Shown: positions 1 to 5,199 of the stretch, in pieces
Numbering within the stretch: the first letter of the stretch is position 1
How the letters are laid out: each line of letters opens with the position of its first letter
Assembly: GCA_016928125.1 (NCBI GenBank)
Contig: JAFGLK010000036.1
Span: forward strand, 1 to 5,801
Length of the DNA: 5,801 bases
Direction: 5' to 3'
DNA from: Anaerolineae bacterium
GTDB taxonomy: Bacteria; Chloroflexota; Anaerolineae; UBA1429
The notes under the pieces: model-generated
Database searches by the model: none
Told to the model about the DNA's origin: nothing
The model's input: the letters and a program-made list of their open reading frames with translations, nothing else
Position numbers and translations under genes: made by a program

Positions 1-246
1 GGCCTGGTGGGGCCGGAGACGATCCCCATCCCCTGGAACAATCTGCTGTACAAGGAGCTAGATCTAGTAGGGTGCTTTAGCTCCCCGCCAAGCAGTTGGG
101 AGAAAGCGCTGGCCATCGAGCCCGAGGAGGCGCCCAAGCTGCGTCAGCTCGTCACGGAGATCATTCCGCTGACGGATTGGGAGCGCGGTTTCCAAATGAT
201 GCGCTCCGGTGAGGCGGTCAAAATCCTTATCGATCTGGAGGCCTAG
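1..246 (+). CDS. Zinc-type medium-chain alcohol/polyol dehydrogenase, C-terminal 81 residues (5' end outside window)
   Basis: Only the C-terminal end is present; the frame is open from base 1 to the TAG at 244-246. The residues fit the end of the medium-chain dehydrogenase/reductase superfamily (threonine, sorbitol and butanediol dehydrogenase-like branch). A glycine turn (LVGPETIPIP) is followed by the 'KELDLVGCF' strand, a conserved Ser-x-x-Trp-Glu-x-Ala helix start (SSWEKALAI), and the closing 'IPLTDWERGFQMMRSGEAVKILIDL', which matches the usual 'pLedw.eAFe.m.sge.vKvli' ending. These enzymes oxidise alcohols or polyols to ketones or aldehydes with NAD(P). The catalytic zinc ligands and the Rossmann glycine motif lie left of the window, so substrate and cofactor cannot be judged. 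A VOC gene starts 4 bases after the stop, so the two are probably co-transcribed. Family level is confident; substrate is unknown. Confidence 0.85.
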   Translation, partial: GLVGPETIPIPWNNLLYKELDLVGCFSSPPSSWEKALAIEPEEAPKLRQLVTEIIPLTDWERGFQMMRSGEAVKILIDLEA

Positions 247-250
247 AGCG

Positions 251-685
251 ATGTTCAAGAGAGCGGATCATGCGGCGCTGAGCGTCCGAGATATGGAAAA
301 GGCCATCGCGTTCTACCGCGATGTGATCGGCATGGAAAAGGTATTCGATCGCGAGTTCGACGAGGCCATGGGGCGCTTGATTGGGGTGCCTGGCACCCAA
401 GTGCGGATCGTGCATATGAAGCTGGGCGACTCTGTCGTAGAGCTGTTTGACTATCGATATCCCCATGGGCGTGAGCCTGTGCGCGAGCATCGGCAGAGCG
501 ACTATGGCCTGACCCATATCGGGTTCATGGTGGAGGATTTCTGGGCCACCTACCAGCGCTTGCTCGACCAAAACGTAACATTTCTGGGCCAGCCGGTCGA
601 GATCCGTCCCGGTGTGTTTGTGGCCTATTTCCATGGCGCAGAATACGAGGTCTGCGAAATGCGCGAGATCCTGCCGCAGCCCTAA
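251..685 (+). CDS. VOC (glyoxalase/bleomycin resistance/dioxygenase) fold protein
   Basis: A 144-residue single-domain protein with the two beta-alpha-beta-beta-beta modules of the vicinal oxygen chelate superfamily. Module 1 starts 'DHAALSVRDMEKAIAFYRDVIGM' with candidate metal ligand His7 and ends near 'SVVELFDY' (Glu64). Module 2 starts 'LTHIGFMVED' with His89 and ends 'YEVCEM' with Glu133 or Glu136. The H-E-H-E ligand set looks intact, so a divalent-metal enzyme such as a lyase, epimerase or dioxygenase is likely. Length and ligands also resemble methylmalonyl-CoA epimerase and lactoylglutathione lyase, but no residue pins the substrate. The ATG at 251 was chosen because GGAGG at 237-241 sits 9 bases upstream and the family begins just before this His; the frame is open further upstream but would overlap the dehydrogenase. 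It lies between a dehydrogenase and a 2-oxoacid-type E1, so it probably processes an intermediate of the same pathway (inference). Confidence 0.85.
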   Translation: MFKRADHAALSVRDMEKAIAFYRDVIGMEKVFDREFDEAMGRLIGVPGTQVRIVHMKLGDSVVELFDYRYPHGREPVREHRQSDYGLTHIGFMVEDFWATYQRLLDQNVTFLGQPVEIRPGVFVAYFHGAEYEVCEMREILPQP

Positions 686-728
686 TGGCGTTCTGGTGTA
701 ACGAGTGCGAGTGGACGCAAGCATCTTG

Positions 729-758
729 ACCTGAGACAAGTCACTGAAACCTGAGGTG
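729..758 (+). promoter_or_regulatory. Ribosome binding site region of the E1 fusion gene, with a repeated ACCTGAG
   Basis: GAGGTG at 753-758 lies just before ATG 763 and supports that start over the in-frame Met at 808, which has no Shine-Dalgarno sequence. ACCTGAG occurs at 729-735 and again at 749-755, exactly 20 bp apart, and the second copy includes the ribosome binding site. No convincing promoter or terminator is visible in the 77-base gap, so read-through from the VOC gene is the simplest reading. Confidence 0.5.
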
Positions 759-762
759 TTGC

Positions 763-2943
763 ATGAGTGAACTGACCCCGCTAAGGGCCCCGGCAACCTG
801 CTATCATATGAAGGTGGACGAGCAGGATCTGCGCCAGATCCCCTCTGATGATCTGGTGCGCATGCTCTTTCTGGTCCATCTGATCCGCGAGTTCGAGACG
901 GCTGTGCTCGATTTCAAAGACGTCGACCTGGTCCATGGGCCTGCACACACGAGTATCGGCCAAGAGGCGGTCGCTGCTGCCGTGGCGGTGGCTCTGAGGA
1001 AATCGGACATGATCGCCTCGACCCATCGCGCCCACGGGCATTTCCTGTCCAAGGCCCTCATGTACTATGCTCCCGATGGCTACCAGCCCCAGCGTGACCG
1101 CATCACCCCGACGATACAAGAGGCGATCAATCGCACACTGGCCGAGATCATGGGCCTGAAGGCGGGCTGGTGTGGCGGACGCGGTGGCTCGATGCACCTC
1201 TATGATGCCGCCTCAGGCAACCTAGGCAGCAACGCCATTGTGGGCGGCGGCATTCCCATCGCTACGGGCGCGGCCTGGGCTCAGAGACTGCAAGAGAAGG
1301 ATAACGTGGTGGTGTCCTTCTTTGGCGATGGCGCCATCAACCAGGGCTGCTTTCATGAGGTGGCCAATATGGCCGCACTCTGGGACGTGCCGGTCCTCTA
1401 TCTGGTGGAGAACAACCTGTACGCCGTGGGTACCGGCACCGGCGAGTCCTCTTGTGTGGAGGACCTGGGCCAGCGCACCCTAGGCTATGGCTTTGACAGC
1501 CTGATCGTGGACGGCATGGATCCTGTGGCGATGTATGTAGCGGTGCGCGACATCGTTGGCAAGATGCGCGCTCAGCCCCATCCCTTCCTGCTCGAGGCCA
1601 AGACCTATCGCCATTACCACCACGCGGGGCGGCTGCCGGGCAGCGCCTTTGGCTATCGCGACAAAGAGGAGGAGGCCGACTGGCTAGCCAAGGATCCCGC
1701 CGTGGCCTTCCCCAAGCGTCTGGCAGAACTGGGATTGGTTTCTGAGGAAGAGAACGAAGAGCTGGCCGAGTTGGCGCTGGACGCCATCAACAAGGCCAGG
1801 GATTTCAGCACTGCAAGAGAGGACGATCGTCGCTACATCCCCGAGGCCAAGTGGCCTGACCCGGCGACGGTCGGGGAGAATATCCGCTGTTCGGATGATC
1901 TTTTTGCGGATGTGCGCTTCCTGGAGCGGCAAGACGTGGCCGAAACCAGGGCGATGACCTATGTCGAGGCCATCGCGGGTGTCACGCTCCGCAGCATGGA
2001 GCGCGACGAGCGCGTGGTTGTGCTGGGCGAGGAGGTCGCCAATCTGCGCGGCGGCGCCTATCAAGCCACGCGCGGCATCAAAGAGGCCTTTCCCGATCGC
2101 ATCTTTAACACGCCGATCTCTGAGACGGGCTTTGTGGGGATGGGCGGCGGCCTGGCCTCTGTAGGCATGCGCCCGGTGGTCGAGATCATGTTCCCGGATT
2201 TCGCCCTGATGGCCTCTGACCAGCTCTTCAACCAGATCGGTAAATTGCGCCATATGTATGGCGGACAGGTTTGCTTCCCGCTCGTGCTGCGCACCCGCGT
2301 GGCCCTGGGCTATGGCTACGGTGGCCAGCATTCGATGGATCCCAGCGCCTATTTCTCCATGTTCTCCGGCTGGCGCGTGATCGCGCCCTCGAACGCTTTT
2401 GACTATATCGGGCTGTTCAACACCGCCATGCGCTTCAATGATCCGGTCGTGATCATCGAGCACGGCCTGCTCTATGCAGACCAGGATCAAGTCCCGGCGA
2501 ACGATATGGACTACTATGTTCCCTATGGCAAGGCCAAGATCGTGCGCGAGGGCGCCGATCTCACGGCGCTGACGTATCTCACCAGCGTGGCCAAGTGCCT
2601 GCAGGCGGCCGAGGAGCTCCAGGCTGAGGAGGGGCTCAGCGTGGAGGTGATCGACCTGCGCACGCTTGACTATCAGGGCATGGACTATGCCACGATCGGC
2701 CAGTCGGTGAGCAAAACGGGCGCCGTCATGATGGTCGATCAGGCGCCCCGCAGCCTCTCACTGAGTGGGCGCATCAGCGACGAGATTCAGGAACGTTTTT
2801 TCGATTATCTGGACTGCCCAATCAGCCGGGTGACGGCCGTGGACGTGCCACCGCCAGTCTCGAGAAAGCTGGAGGAGGCAGCCTTGCCGTCGGTCGCCCA
2901 GATCAAGGCCAAGATGGCCCAGGGCGCACGGCATCTATTCTAG
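763..2943 (+). CDS. Thiamine-diphosphate 2-oxoacid/acetoin-type dehydrogenase, fused E1 alpha-E1 beta
   Basis: A 726-residue fusion of both E1 subunits. Residues about 30-345 are E1 alpha. They carry GGRGGSMH at 138-145 and the ThDP/Mg motif, beginning GDG at 188-190, continuing AINQGCFHE and ending at Asn217-Asn218 in 'ENN'. A charged linker (about 350-392) leads to E1 beta. Residues about 394-570 are the pyrimidine-binding domain, with 'LGEEV' at 421-425 (cofactor-activating Glu), 'TPISETGF' at 450-457 and 'GGQHS' at 520-524 (His523 matches the active-site His of PDH E1 beta). Residues about 590-715 are the transketolase C-terminal domain with 'VEVIDLRTLD'. All catalytic elements appear intact. 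The enzyme decarboxylates a 2-oxoacid, or cleaves acetoin, and passes the acyl group to a lipoyl E2 in the cytoplasm. In the E1 alpha regulatory loop, Ala288 (TYRHYHHAG) stands where mitochondrial PDH has its phospho-serine. Separate subunits of about 330-360 residues are commoner than this fusion. Pyruvate, branched-chain 2-oxoacids and acetoin all remain possible substrates. Confidence 0.93.
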   Translation: MSELTPLRAPATCYHMKVDEQDLRQIPSDDLVRMLFLVHLIREFETAVLDFKDVDLVHGPAHTSIGQEAVAAAVAVALRKSDMIASTHRAHGHFLSKALMYYAPDGYQPQRDRITPTIQEAINRTLAEIMGLKAGWCGGRGGSMHLYDAASGNLGSNAIVGGGIPIATGAAWAQRLQEKDNVVVSFFGDGAINQGCFHEVANMAALWDVPVLYLVENNLYAVGTGTGESSCVEDLGQRTLGYGFDSLIVDGMDPVAMYVAVRDIVGKMRAQPHPFLLEAKTYRHYHHAGRLPGSAFGYRDKEEEADWLAKDPAVAFPKRLAELGLVSEEENEELAELALDAINKARDFSTAREDDRRYIPEAKWPDPATVGENIRCSDDLFADVRFLERQDVAETRAMTYVEAIAGVTLRSMERDERVVVLGEEVANLRGGAYQATRGIKEAFPDRIFNTPISETGFVGMGGGLASVGMRPVVEIMFPDFALMASDQLFNQIGKLRHMYGGQVCFPLVLRTRVALGYGYGGQHSMDPSAYFSMFSGWRVIAPSNAFDYIGLFNTAMRFNDPVVIIEHGLLYADQDQVPANDMDYYVPYGKAKIVREGADLTALTYLTSVAKCLQAAEELQAEEGLSVEVIDLRTLDYQGMDYATIGQSVSKTGAVMMVDQAPRSLSLSGRISDEIQERFFDYLDCPISRVTAVDVPPPVSRKLEEAALPSVAQIKAKMAQGARHLF

Positions 2944-2948
2944 ACCGG

Positions 2949-2969
2949 GCCAGAAGGCATCTGGTGTTT
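2949..2969 (+). terminator. Weak intrinsic-terminator-like hairpin after the E1 gene
   Basis: CCAGA (2950-2954) pairs with TCTGG (2960-2964) around a 5-base loop, with a possible G-U closing pair (2949/2965), followed by a short T stretch (TGTTT, 2965-2969). It begins 6 bases after the E1 stop codon. The stem is short and the T run is broken, so it would be a weak terminator at best. Confidence 0.3.
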
Positions 2970-3047
2970 CGGGGAAAGCATCGCACGTCACTGCCCGTCG
3001 CTCGCTCCAGGGCGGAAGGCCGAGATGCTCCATATACGAGTCGTCCG

Positions 3048-3076
3048 TCGCCCGCGGGGGTCGCATCCGCGGGCGA
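3048..3076. terminator. GC-rich 10-bp stem-loop in the convergent spacer (possible bidirectional transcription end)
   Basis: TCGCCCGCGG (3048-3057) and CCGCGGGCGA (3067-3076) are perfect inverted repeats around a 9-base loop. The structure lies 3 bases beyond the stop of the minus-strand YhfC-like gene and about 100 bases beyond the E1 stop, where two convergent transcripts would meet. There is no U-tract on either strand, so it is not a canonical rho-independent terminator. It could be an mRNA-stabilising 3' end or a rho-linked pause site. Confidence 0.45.
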
Positions 3077-3079
3077 TAC

Positions 3080-3865
3080 CTATTCGCTGGCGACGGCGCG
3101 CAGCTTGAGGATGAGCCAGAAGCTAAAGCCCGCGAAGAGCAGGTTCACCGACTCGGCCACGGCGAAACCGGCCAATCGTGCCAGGCCCGGCACGATCACA
3201 GCGACCGAGGCGTGGTAGAGCACAGCAAATCCGAACCAGCGCTTCTGACGATAGGCCACGCTTTGCAGGACCAGCAGCGACCAAGCGACCTGATGCGGGA
3301 TCGCCAGAATCCGCTCAACCGCCACGGTCAAGGGTTGGGTCCAAGTCGTCTTAATCACCGCCCGAAGTTCCTGCAGCAACGCTTCGTCCAACTCCCCCGA
3401 AAAGGACATCACCAACTCGCTTAGATCGAGACGACCCAAAATGATGTAGGCCAGGAAATAGATGAAGGTCAATCCGGCGATGAGCAGGAGCGTTTCGACC
3501 GCGCCATGCCCCAGGCCGTACATCACCCCGTTGCGCCACGAGAGCTCGCAGTTGCTCCGCGGAAAGAGATAGCGAAAGCCAACCCAGCGCCCCGATTCCT
3601 CCACCAGGCTCGTGCTGAAGGCGAGCCCCAGCAGCCATAGGAAGGCGCCCATCTCCGTGGCCAACTTGCTGCTGATGACCACATCGGCATAGACGCTCAG
3701 CGGGAGCCAGGTAAAGAGCTGGAAAACGGTATAGATCATGGCGCCGCAGATGAACGGCTGCCAGGAAGTCCGGGTCCTGCGGCGGTAGACGAGGGTCACG
3801 GCCAGGGGACAACTCACCTGAAGCACGAGCGATACAGCAAATGCGACGATCGTAGCGAGTCTCAA
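3080..3865 (-). CDS. YhfC-type intramembrane metalloprotease-like membrane protein
   Basis: A 261-residue, highly hydrophobic protein with about seven membrane segments, roughly residues 2-26, 37-57, 69-86, 115-143, 188-205, 212-234 and 241-255. It carries the signature of the YhfC family (related to CAAX-type CPBP proteases). This is an EExxR-like motif (Glu89-Glu90-Ser-Gly-Arg93) at the end of one helix, 'GLGHGAVE' with His120 and Glu124 in another, then Arg185...His191 and a late His218. In the wider clan the Glu-Glu and His residues are proposed to bind metal and activate water inside the membrane; substrates of YhfC proteins are unknown. The TTG at 3865 was chosen because GGGGGG at 3871-3876 is 5 bases upstream and it puts the first hydrophobic helix at the N-terminus. 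The in-frame TTG at 3883 would add 6 polar residues without a ribosome binding site. It is transcribed from its own promoter, divergently from the cyclophilin-like gene. Family is fairly sure; protease activity is inferred. Confidence 0.85.
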   Translation of the reverse strand: MRLATIVAFAVSLVLQVSCPLAVTLVYRRRTRTSWQPFICGAMIYTVFQLFTWLPLSVYADVVISSKLATEMGAFLWLLGLAFSTSLVEESGRWVGFRYLFPRSNCELSWRNGVMYGLGHGAVETLLLIAGLTFIYFLAYIILGRLDLSELVMSFSGELDEALLQELRAVIKTTWTQPLTVAVERILAIPHQVAWSLLVLQSVAYRQKRWFGFAVLYHASVAVIVPGLARLAGFAVAESVNLLFAGFSFWLILKLRAVASE

Positions 3866-3870
3866 AGCAT

Positions 3871-3876
3871 CCCCCC
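3871..3876 (-). promoter_or_regulatory. Shine-Dalgarno-like GGGGGG that decides the TTG start of the YhfC-like gene
   Basis: On the minus strand GGGGGG is followed by 5 bases (ATGCT) and then TTG at 3865. An ATG inside that spacer (3870-3868) is out of frame. It is the only purine-rich ribosome binding sequence near the start of this frame. Confidence 0.5.
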
Positions 3877-3930
3877 GGCCCAAAATCTGTTTGAAAGCGA
3901 GGCAGGCGGCTGTCTACTGCGTACGGCTCC

Positions 3931-3958
3931 ATTATAGCGGACCCGTGCCCCTCGGCAA
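3931..3958 (-). promoter_or_regulatory. Sigma70-like promoter of the YhfC-like gene
   Basis: Read on the minus strand, TTGCCG (3958-3953) and a perfect consensus TATAAT (3936-3931) are separated by 16 bp. The predicted start is near 3924, giving a leader of about 58 bases to the TTG at 3865. The -35 box matches 4 of 6 consensus bases and the -10 matches 6 of 6. Confidence 0.65.
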
Positions 3959-3966
3959 GAGCCCGT

Positions 3967-3983
3967 GGGTAGGTTGGGTTGGG
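3967..3983 (+). other. G-run tract (possible two-tier G-quadruplex) between divergent promoters
   Basis: Four closely spaced G runs, GGG, GG, GGG and GGG, are separated by TA, TT and TT/GTT linkers. They lie just upstream of the -35 box of the cyclophilin-like gene and behind the YhfC promoter. The geometry permits a two-layer quadruplex, but one run has only two G and no function is shown. Confidence 0.3.
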
Positions 3984-3986
3984 CCT

Positions 3987-4015
3987 TTGACGGCCATTTC
4001 TTGAGCCACTACAAT
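3987..4015 (+). promoter_or_regulatory. Sigma70-like promoter of the cyclophilin-like gene
   Basis: TTGACG (3987-3992) and TACAAT (4010-4015) are separated by exactly 17 bp, each matching 5 of 6 consensus bases. The expected start is near 4022, leaving a leader of about 45 bases before ATG 4067. The last base of the -10 box is the first base of an 11-bp inverted-repeat arm. Confidence 0.7.
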
Positions 4016-4073
4016 GCGCATAGCAGTCATGCGGCGTCTTGGCACACCAGTTTGAGGAGGAATGCTATGCGCA
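4015..4073. repeat. 11-bp inverted repeat spanning from the -10 box to the start codon of the cyclophilin-like gene
   Basis: TGCGCATAGCA (4015-4025) and TGCTATGCGCA (4063-4073) are perfect reverse complements, about 48 bp centre to centre. The right arm contains the ATG at 4067-4069 and the left arm abuts the -10 hexamer. Each arm includes the palindrome TGCGCA. The predicted RNA start (about 4022) lies inside the left arm, so an RNA hairpin would be incomplete from that promoter. Paired operator half-sites, or a hairpin in a longer transcript, are both possible. Confidence 0.6.
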
Positions 4074-4438
4074 AGATGCGTATCACGGCCGGGGATGTAT
4101 CGGCTGAGGCGGTGCTCAATGACTCTGCCACCGCGGAGGCCATCTGGGATGCACTGCCCATCGAGGCCCGGGCGAGCACCTGGGGCGATGAGATTTATTT
4201 CGGCATTCCCGTGCACCTGGACGAGCAGGATGCTCGCGAGATCGTGGCGATGGGCGATCTGGGCTATTGGCCGCCTGGCCATGCGTTCTGTATCTTTTTC
4301 GGGCGCACGCCCATGAGTCGCGGAAATGAGATCAGGCCAGCCAGCCCGGTGAATGTTTTTGGCAAGGTCGAAGGCGATGCCCGCGTCTTCACGCGGGTGG
4401 CCAATGGCGCTCGCATGCGCCTGGAGCGGATCGAGTAG
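4067..4438 (+). CDS. Cyclophilin-like fold protein (TM1367/DUF369-type family)
   Basis: A 123-residue soluble protein matching a small conserved family with a cyclophilin-like beta barrel. It starts 'MRITAGDVSAEAVLNDSATAEAIWDALPIE' (a strand, then the conserved N-D-S-xTA helix). This is followed by 'WGDEIYFGIPV' (39-49), the hallmark 'GDLGYWPPGHAFCIFFG' (63-79) and 'ASPVNVFGKVEGD' (92-104). Known members share the cyclophilin fold but lack the usual proline isomerase active-site arginine set, and their role is unknown, so no enzyme activity is assigned. The ATG at 4067 is chosen because AGGAGG at 4055-4060 lies 6 bases upstream. The longer open frame to 3965 runs through the promoter and does not resemble the family. 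It appears monocistronic, with its own promoter and a long hairpin just after the stop. Length is normal for the family. Confidence 0.88.
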   Translation: MRKMRITAGDVSAEAVLNDSATAEAIWDALPIEARASTWGDEIYFGIPVHLDEQDAREIVAMGDLGYWPPGHAFCIFFGRTPMSRGNEIRPASPVNVFGKVEGDARVFTRVANGARMRLERIE

Positions 4439-4463
4439 TTCGTCCTGCCCGCGTTAGATAGGA

Positions 4464-4515
4464 ATGCCTCGAGCACCGTTTCGAGGGTCACTCGCTTAGG
4501 CGGTTCTCGAGGCAT
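4464..4515. terminator. Long nested hairpin in the convergent spacer (possible terminator or structured RNA)
   Basis: ATGCCTCGAG (4464-4473) pairs perfectly with CTCGAGGCAT (4506-4515). After one C/T mismatch the stem continues with ACCG (4475-4478) and CGGT (4501-4504), then G-U and A-U pairs. An inner hairpin CGAG (4482-4485)/CTCG (4491-4494) closes the top. It lies 25 bases after the stop of the cyclophilin-like gene and 75 bases beyond the stop of the minus-strand Rrf2 gene. Neither strand has a U-tract, so canonical intrinsic termination is doubtful, but the position suits a shared transcript end. Confidence 0.5.
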
Positions 4516-4578
4516 AGCGTGTGAAGCTCTCGATCTGCGATCAGGGGCATGTCACGCCTGAAACTGGCCCTCGAGGGT
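4468..4578. repeat. Cluster of CTCGAG / TCGAGGGT repeats
   Basis: CTCGAG occurs at 4468-4473, 4506-4511 and 4570-4575. TCGAGGGT occurs at 4481-4488 and 4571-4578. The last copy lies in a 10-bp palindrome, CCCTCGAGGG (4568-4577), 13 bases past the stop of the Rrf2 gene. Two of the copies are the arms of the long hairpin; the last is separate. The cause and function of the cluster are unknown. Confidence 0.45.
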
Positions 4579-4590
4579 GATGCGATCGGG

Positions 4591-5010
4591 TCAGGCTGTC
4601 ACCAAGCCCTCGCGCAGCGCCAGCTCAGACAGAGTGGTCGCCTCGAACGCGCCCAGCAAAAGTCGTTGGGCCTCTTGCATGACCGGATACAGTGAGCACG
4701 TCGCGATCTTGTCGCATCCTTCCCAGGGCGCAAGACAGCGACTGATGGCGATGGGACCGTCGATCGCCTCGACTACTTCACGCAGCGTGATCTCATCTGG
4801 CGGCCGCGCGAGCGAGAATCCTCCTCTGGCCCCACGATGAGAGCGTACAATACCTTCCTTGGCCAGATCCTGAAAGATCTTGGCGAGATAGCTCTCGGGA
4901 AGTGCTTCGGCCGCTGCGATCTCGCTGATCAGCACCACAGCCCCGGCAGGCTGTTTGGCCAAGTGAATCGTTCCCCGAGCGCCATAGTCGGCTCCTTTGG
5001 TCAATCTCAC
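4591..5010 (-). CDS. Rrf2-family transcriptional regulator with three-cysteine Fe-S signature
   Basis: A 139-residue winged-helix regulator starting with the typical 'MRLTKGADYGARGTIHLA'. The helix-turn-helix spans about 28-52 (SEIAAAEALPESYLAKIFQDLAKEG), followed by the family wing 'RSHRGARGGFSLAR' (56-69). A dimerisation helix runs from about 75 to 85. Cys92, Cys99 and Cys105 form C-x6-C-x5-C, close to the C92/C98/C104 spacing of IscR, so a [2Fe-2S] or [4Fe-4S] cluster sensing Fe-S status, oxygen or NO is likely (inference). The GTG at 5010 is chosen because GGAGG at 5018-5022 is 7 bases upstream and it gives the standard family N-terminus. The in-frame ATG at 5049 would add 13 atypical residues with no spaced ribosome binding site. 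It is divergent from the DUF362 gene and probably regulates itself and that neighbour through the repeated 12-bp motif. It is not assignable to IscR, NsrR or another named subgroup. Confidence 0.92.
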   Translation of the reverse strand: MRLTKGADYGARGTIHLAKQPAGAVVLISEIAAAEALPESYLAKIFQDLAKEGIVRSHRGARGGFSLARPPDEITLREVVEAIDGPIAISRCLAPWEGCDKIATCSLYPVMQEAQRLLLGAFEATTLSELALREGLVTA

Positions 5011-5013
5011 GAT

Positions 5014-5023
5014 CTCCCCTCCC
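5014..5023 (-). promoter_or_regulatory. Shine-Dalgarno sequence that decides the GTG start of the Rrf2 gene
   Basis: Read on the minus strand the sequence is GGGAGGGGAG, with the GGAGG core at 5022-5018, 7 bases before GTG 5010. It is much stronger than anything before the upstream ATG at 5049. Confidence 0.7.
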
Positions 5024-5032
5024 ACGCGTGAA

Positions 5033-5044
5033 TGAGCGCTCCCA
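5033..5044 (-). promoter_or_regulatory. Candidate operator, copy 1 (TGGGAGCGCTCA), in the Rrf2 leader
   Basis: On the minus strand this reads TGGGAGCGCTCA, identical over 12 bases to the copy before the DUF362 gene. Its core GAGCGCTC is a perfect 8-bp palindrome, as expected for a dimeric regulator. It lies about 14-25 bases downstream of the predicted Rrf2 transcription start, where a bound repressor would block elongation or initiation. It is a motif-level inference. Confidence 0.55.
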
Positions 5045-5064
5045 GCCATCCTTGTCTGGGCCGG

Positions 5065-5093
5065 ATTCTACCACAGAGCGGACTGCAATTCAA
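5065..5093 (-). promoter_or_regulatory. Sigma70-like promoter of the Rrf2 gene
   Basis: On the minus strand TTGAAT (5093-5088) and TAGAAT (5070-5065) are spaced 17 bp apart. They match 4 of 6 and 5 of 6 consensus bases. Expected start is near 5058, about 48 bases before the GTG. The 279-bp spacer 5011-5289 contains no credible gene, only this promoter, the divergent one and the repeated motif. Confidence 0.65.
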
Positions 5094-5199
5094 GATGAAA
5101 ACGGCTGCCTTTATCTGAATTCCTCACTCGTACCAGGATGAGACGCGTGTTTCTGCTGCAGCAATGCCTGGCGTAGGCCTTCACGCGAGCGCAGACAGA

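Noticed and set aside
726..755. Promoter for the E1 gene starting with TTGACC at 726-731
   Set aside because: No acceptable -10 box lies 16-18 bp downstream, and the region around the ribosome binding site follows immediately.
227..796. 189-residue minus-strand open frame over the VOC gene
   Set aside because: The plus strand carries intact VOC metal-ligand motifs and a ribosome binding site; the antisense frame has no recognisable domain.
1684..2490. 268-residue minus-strand open frame inside the E1 gene
   Set aside because: It is antisense to strongly conserved E1 coding sequence, is rich in His and Arg as expected for a shadow of GC-rich coding DNA, and resembles no family.
2964..3218. 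84-residue plus-strand frame in the E1-YhfC spacer
   Set aside because: It has no ribosome binding site, an arginine- and serine-rich composition, runs through a stem-loop and overlaps the end of the YhfC-like gene.
3351..3932. 193-residue minus-strand frame overlapping the YhfC-like gene
   Set aside because: It is a frame-shifted reading of the same strand; the other frame gives clean membrane helices and protease-like motifs.
3965..4066. N-terminal extension of the cyclophilin-like protein
   Set aside because: It spans the promoter and leader, and the family begins at the MRITAG strand directly after the strong ribosome binding site.
4541..4561. TCAGG/CCTGA stem downstream of the Rrf2 gene
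   Set aside because: Only 5 bp of stem with an 11-base loop and no U-tract on the minus strand; too weak to call a terminator.
5011..5049. Longer Rrf2 start at ATG 5049
   Set aside because: It adds residues absent from the family, lacks a properly spaced ribosome binding site, and the GTG at 5010 gives the standard MRLTKG start.
5154..5163. Palindrome TGCTGCAGCA in the Rrf2-DUF362 spacer
   Set aside because: It is a single 10-bp copy, far from both predicted -10 boxes and unrelated to the shared 12-bp motif, so it may be chance.
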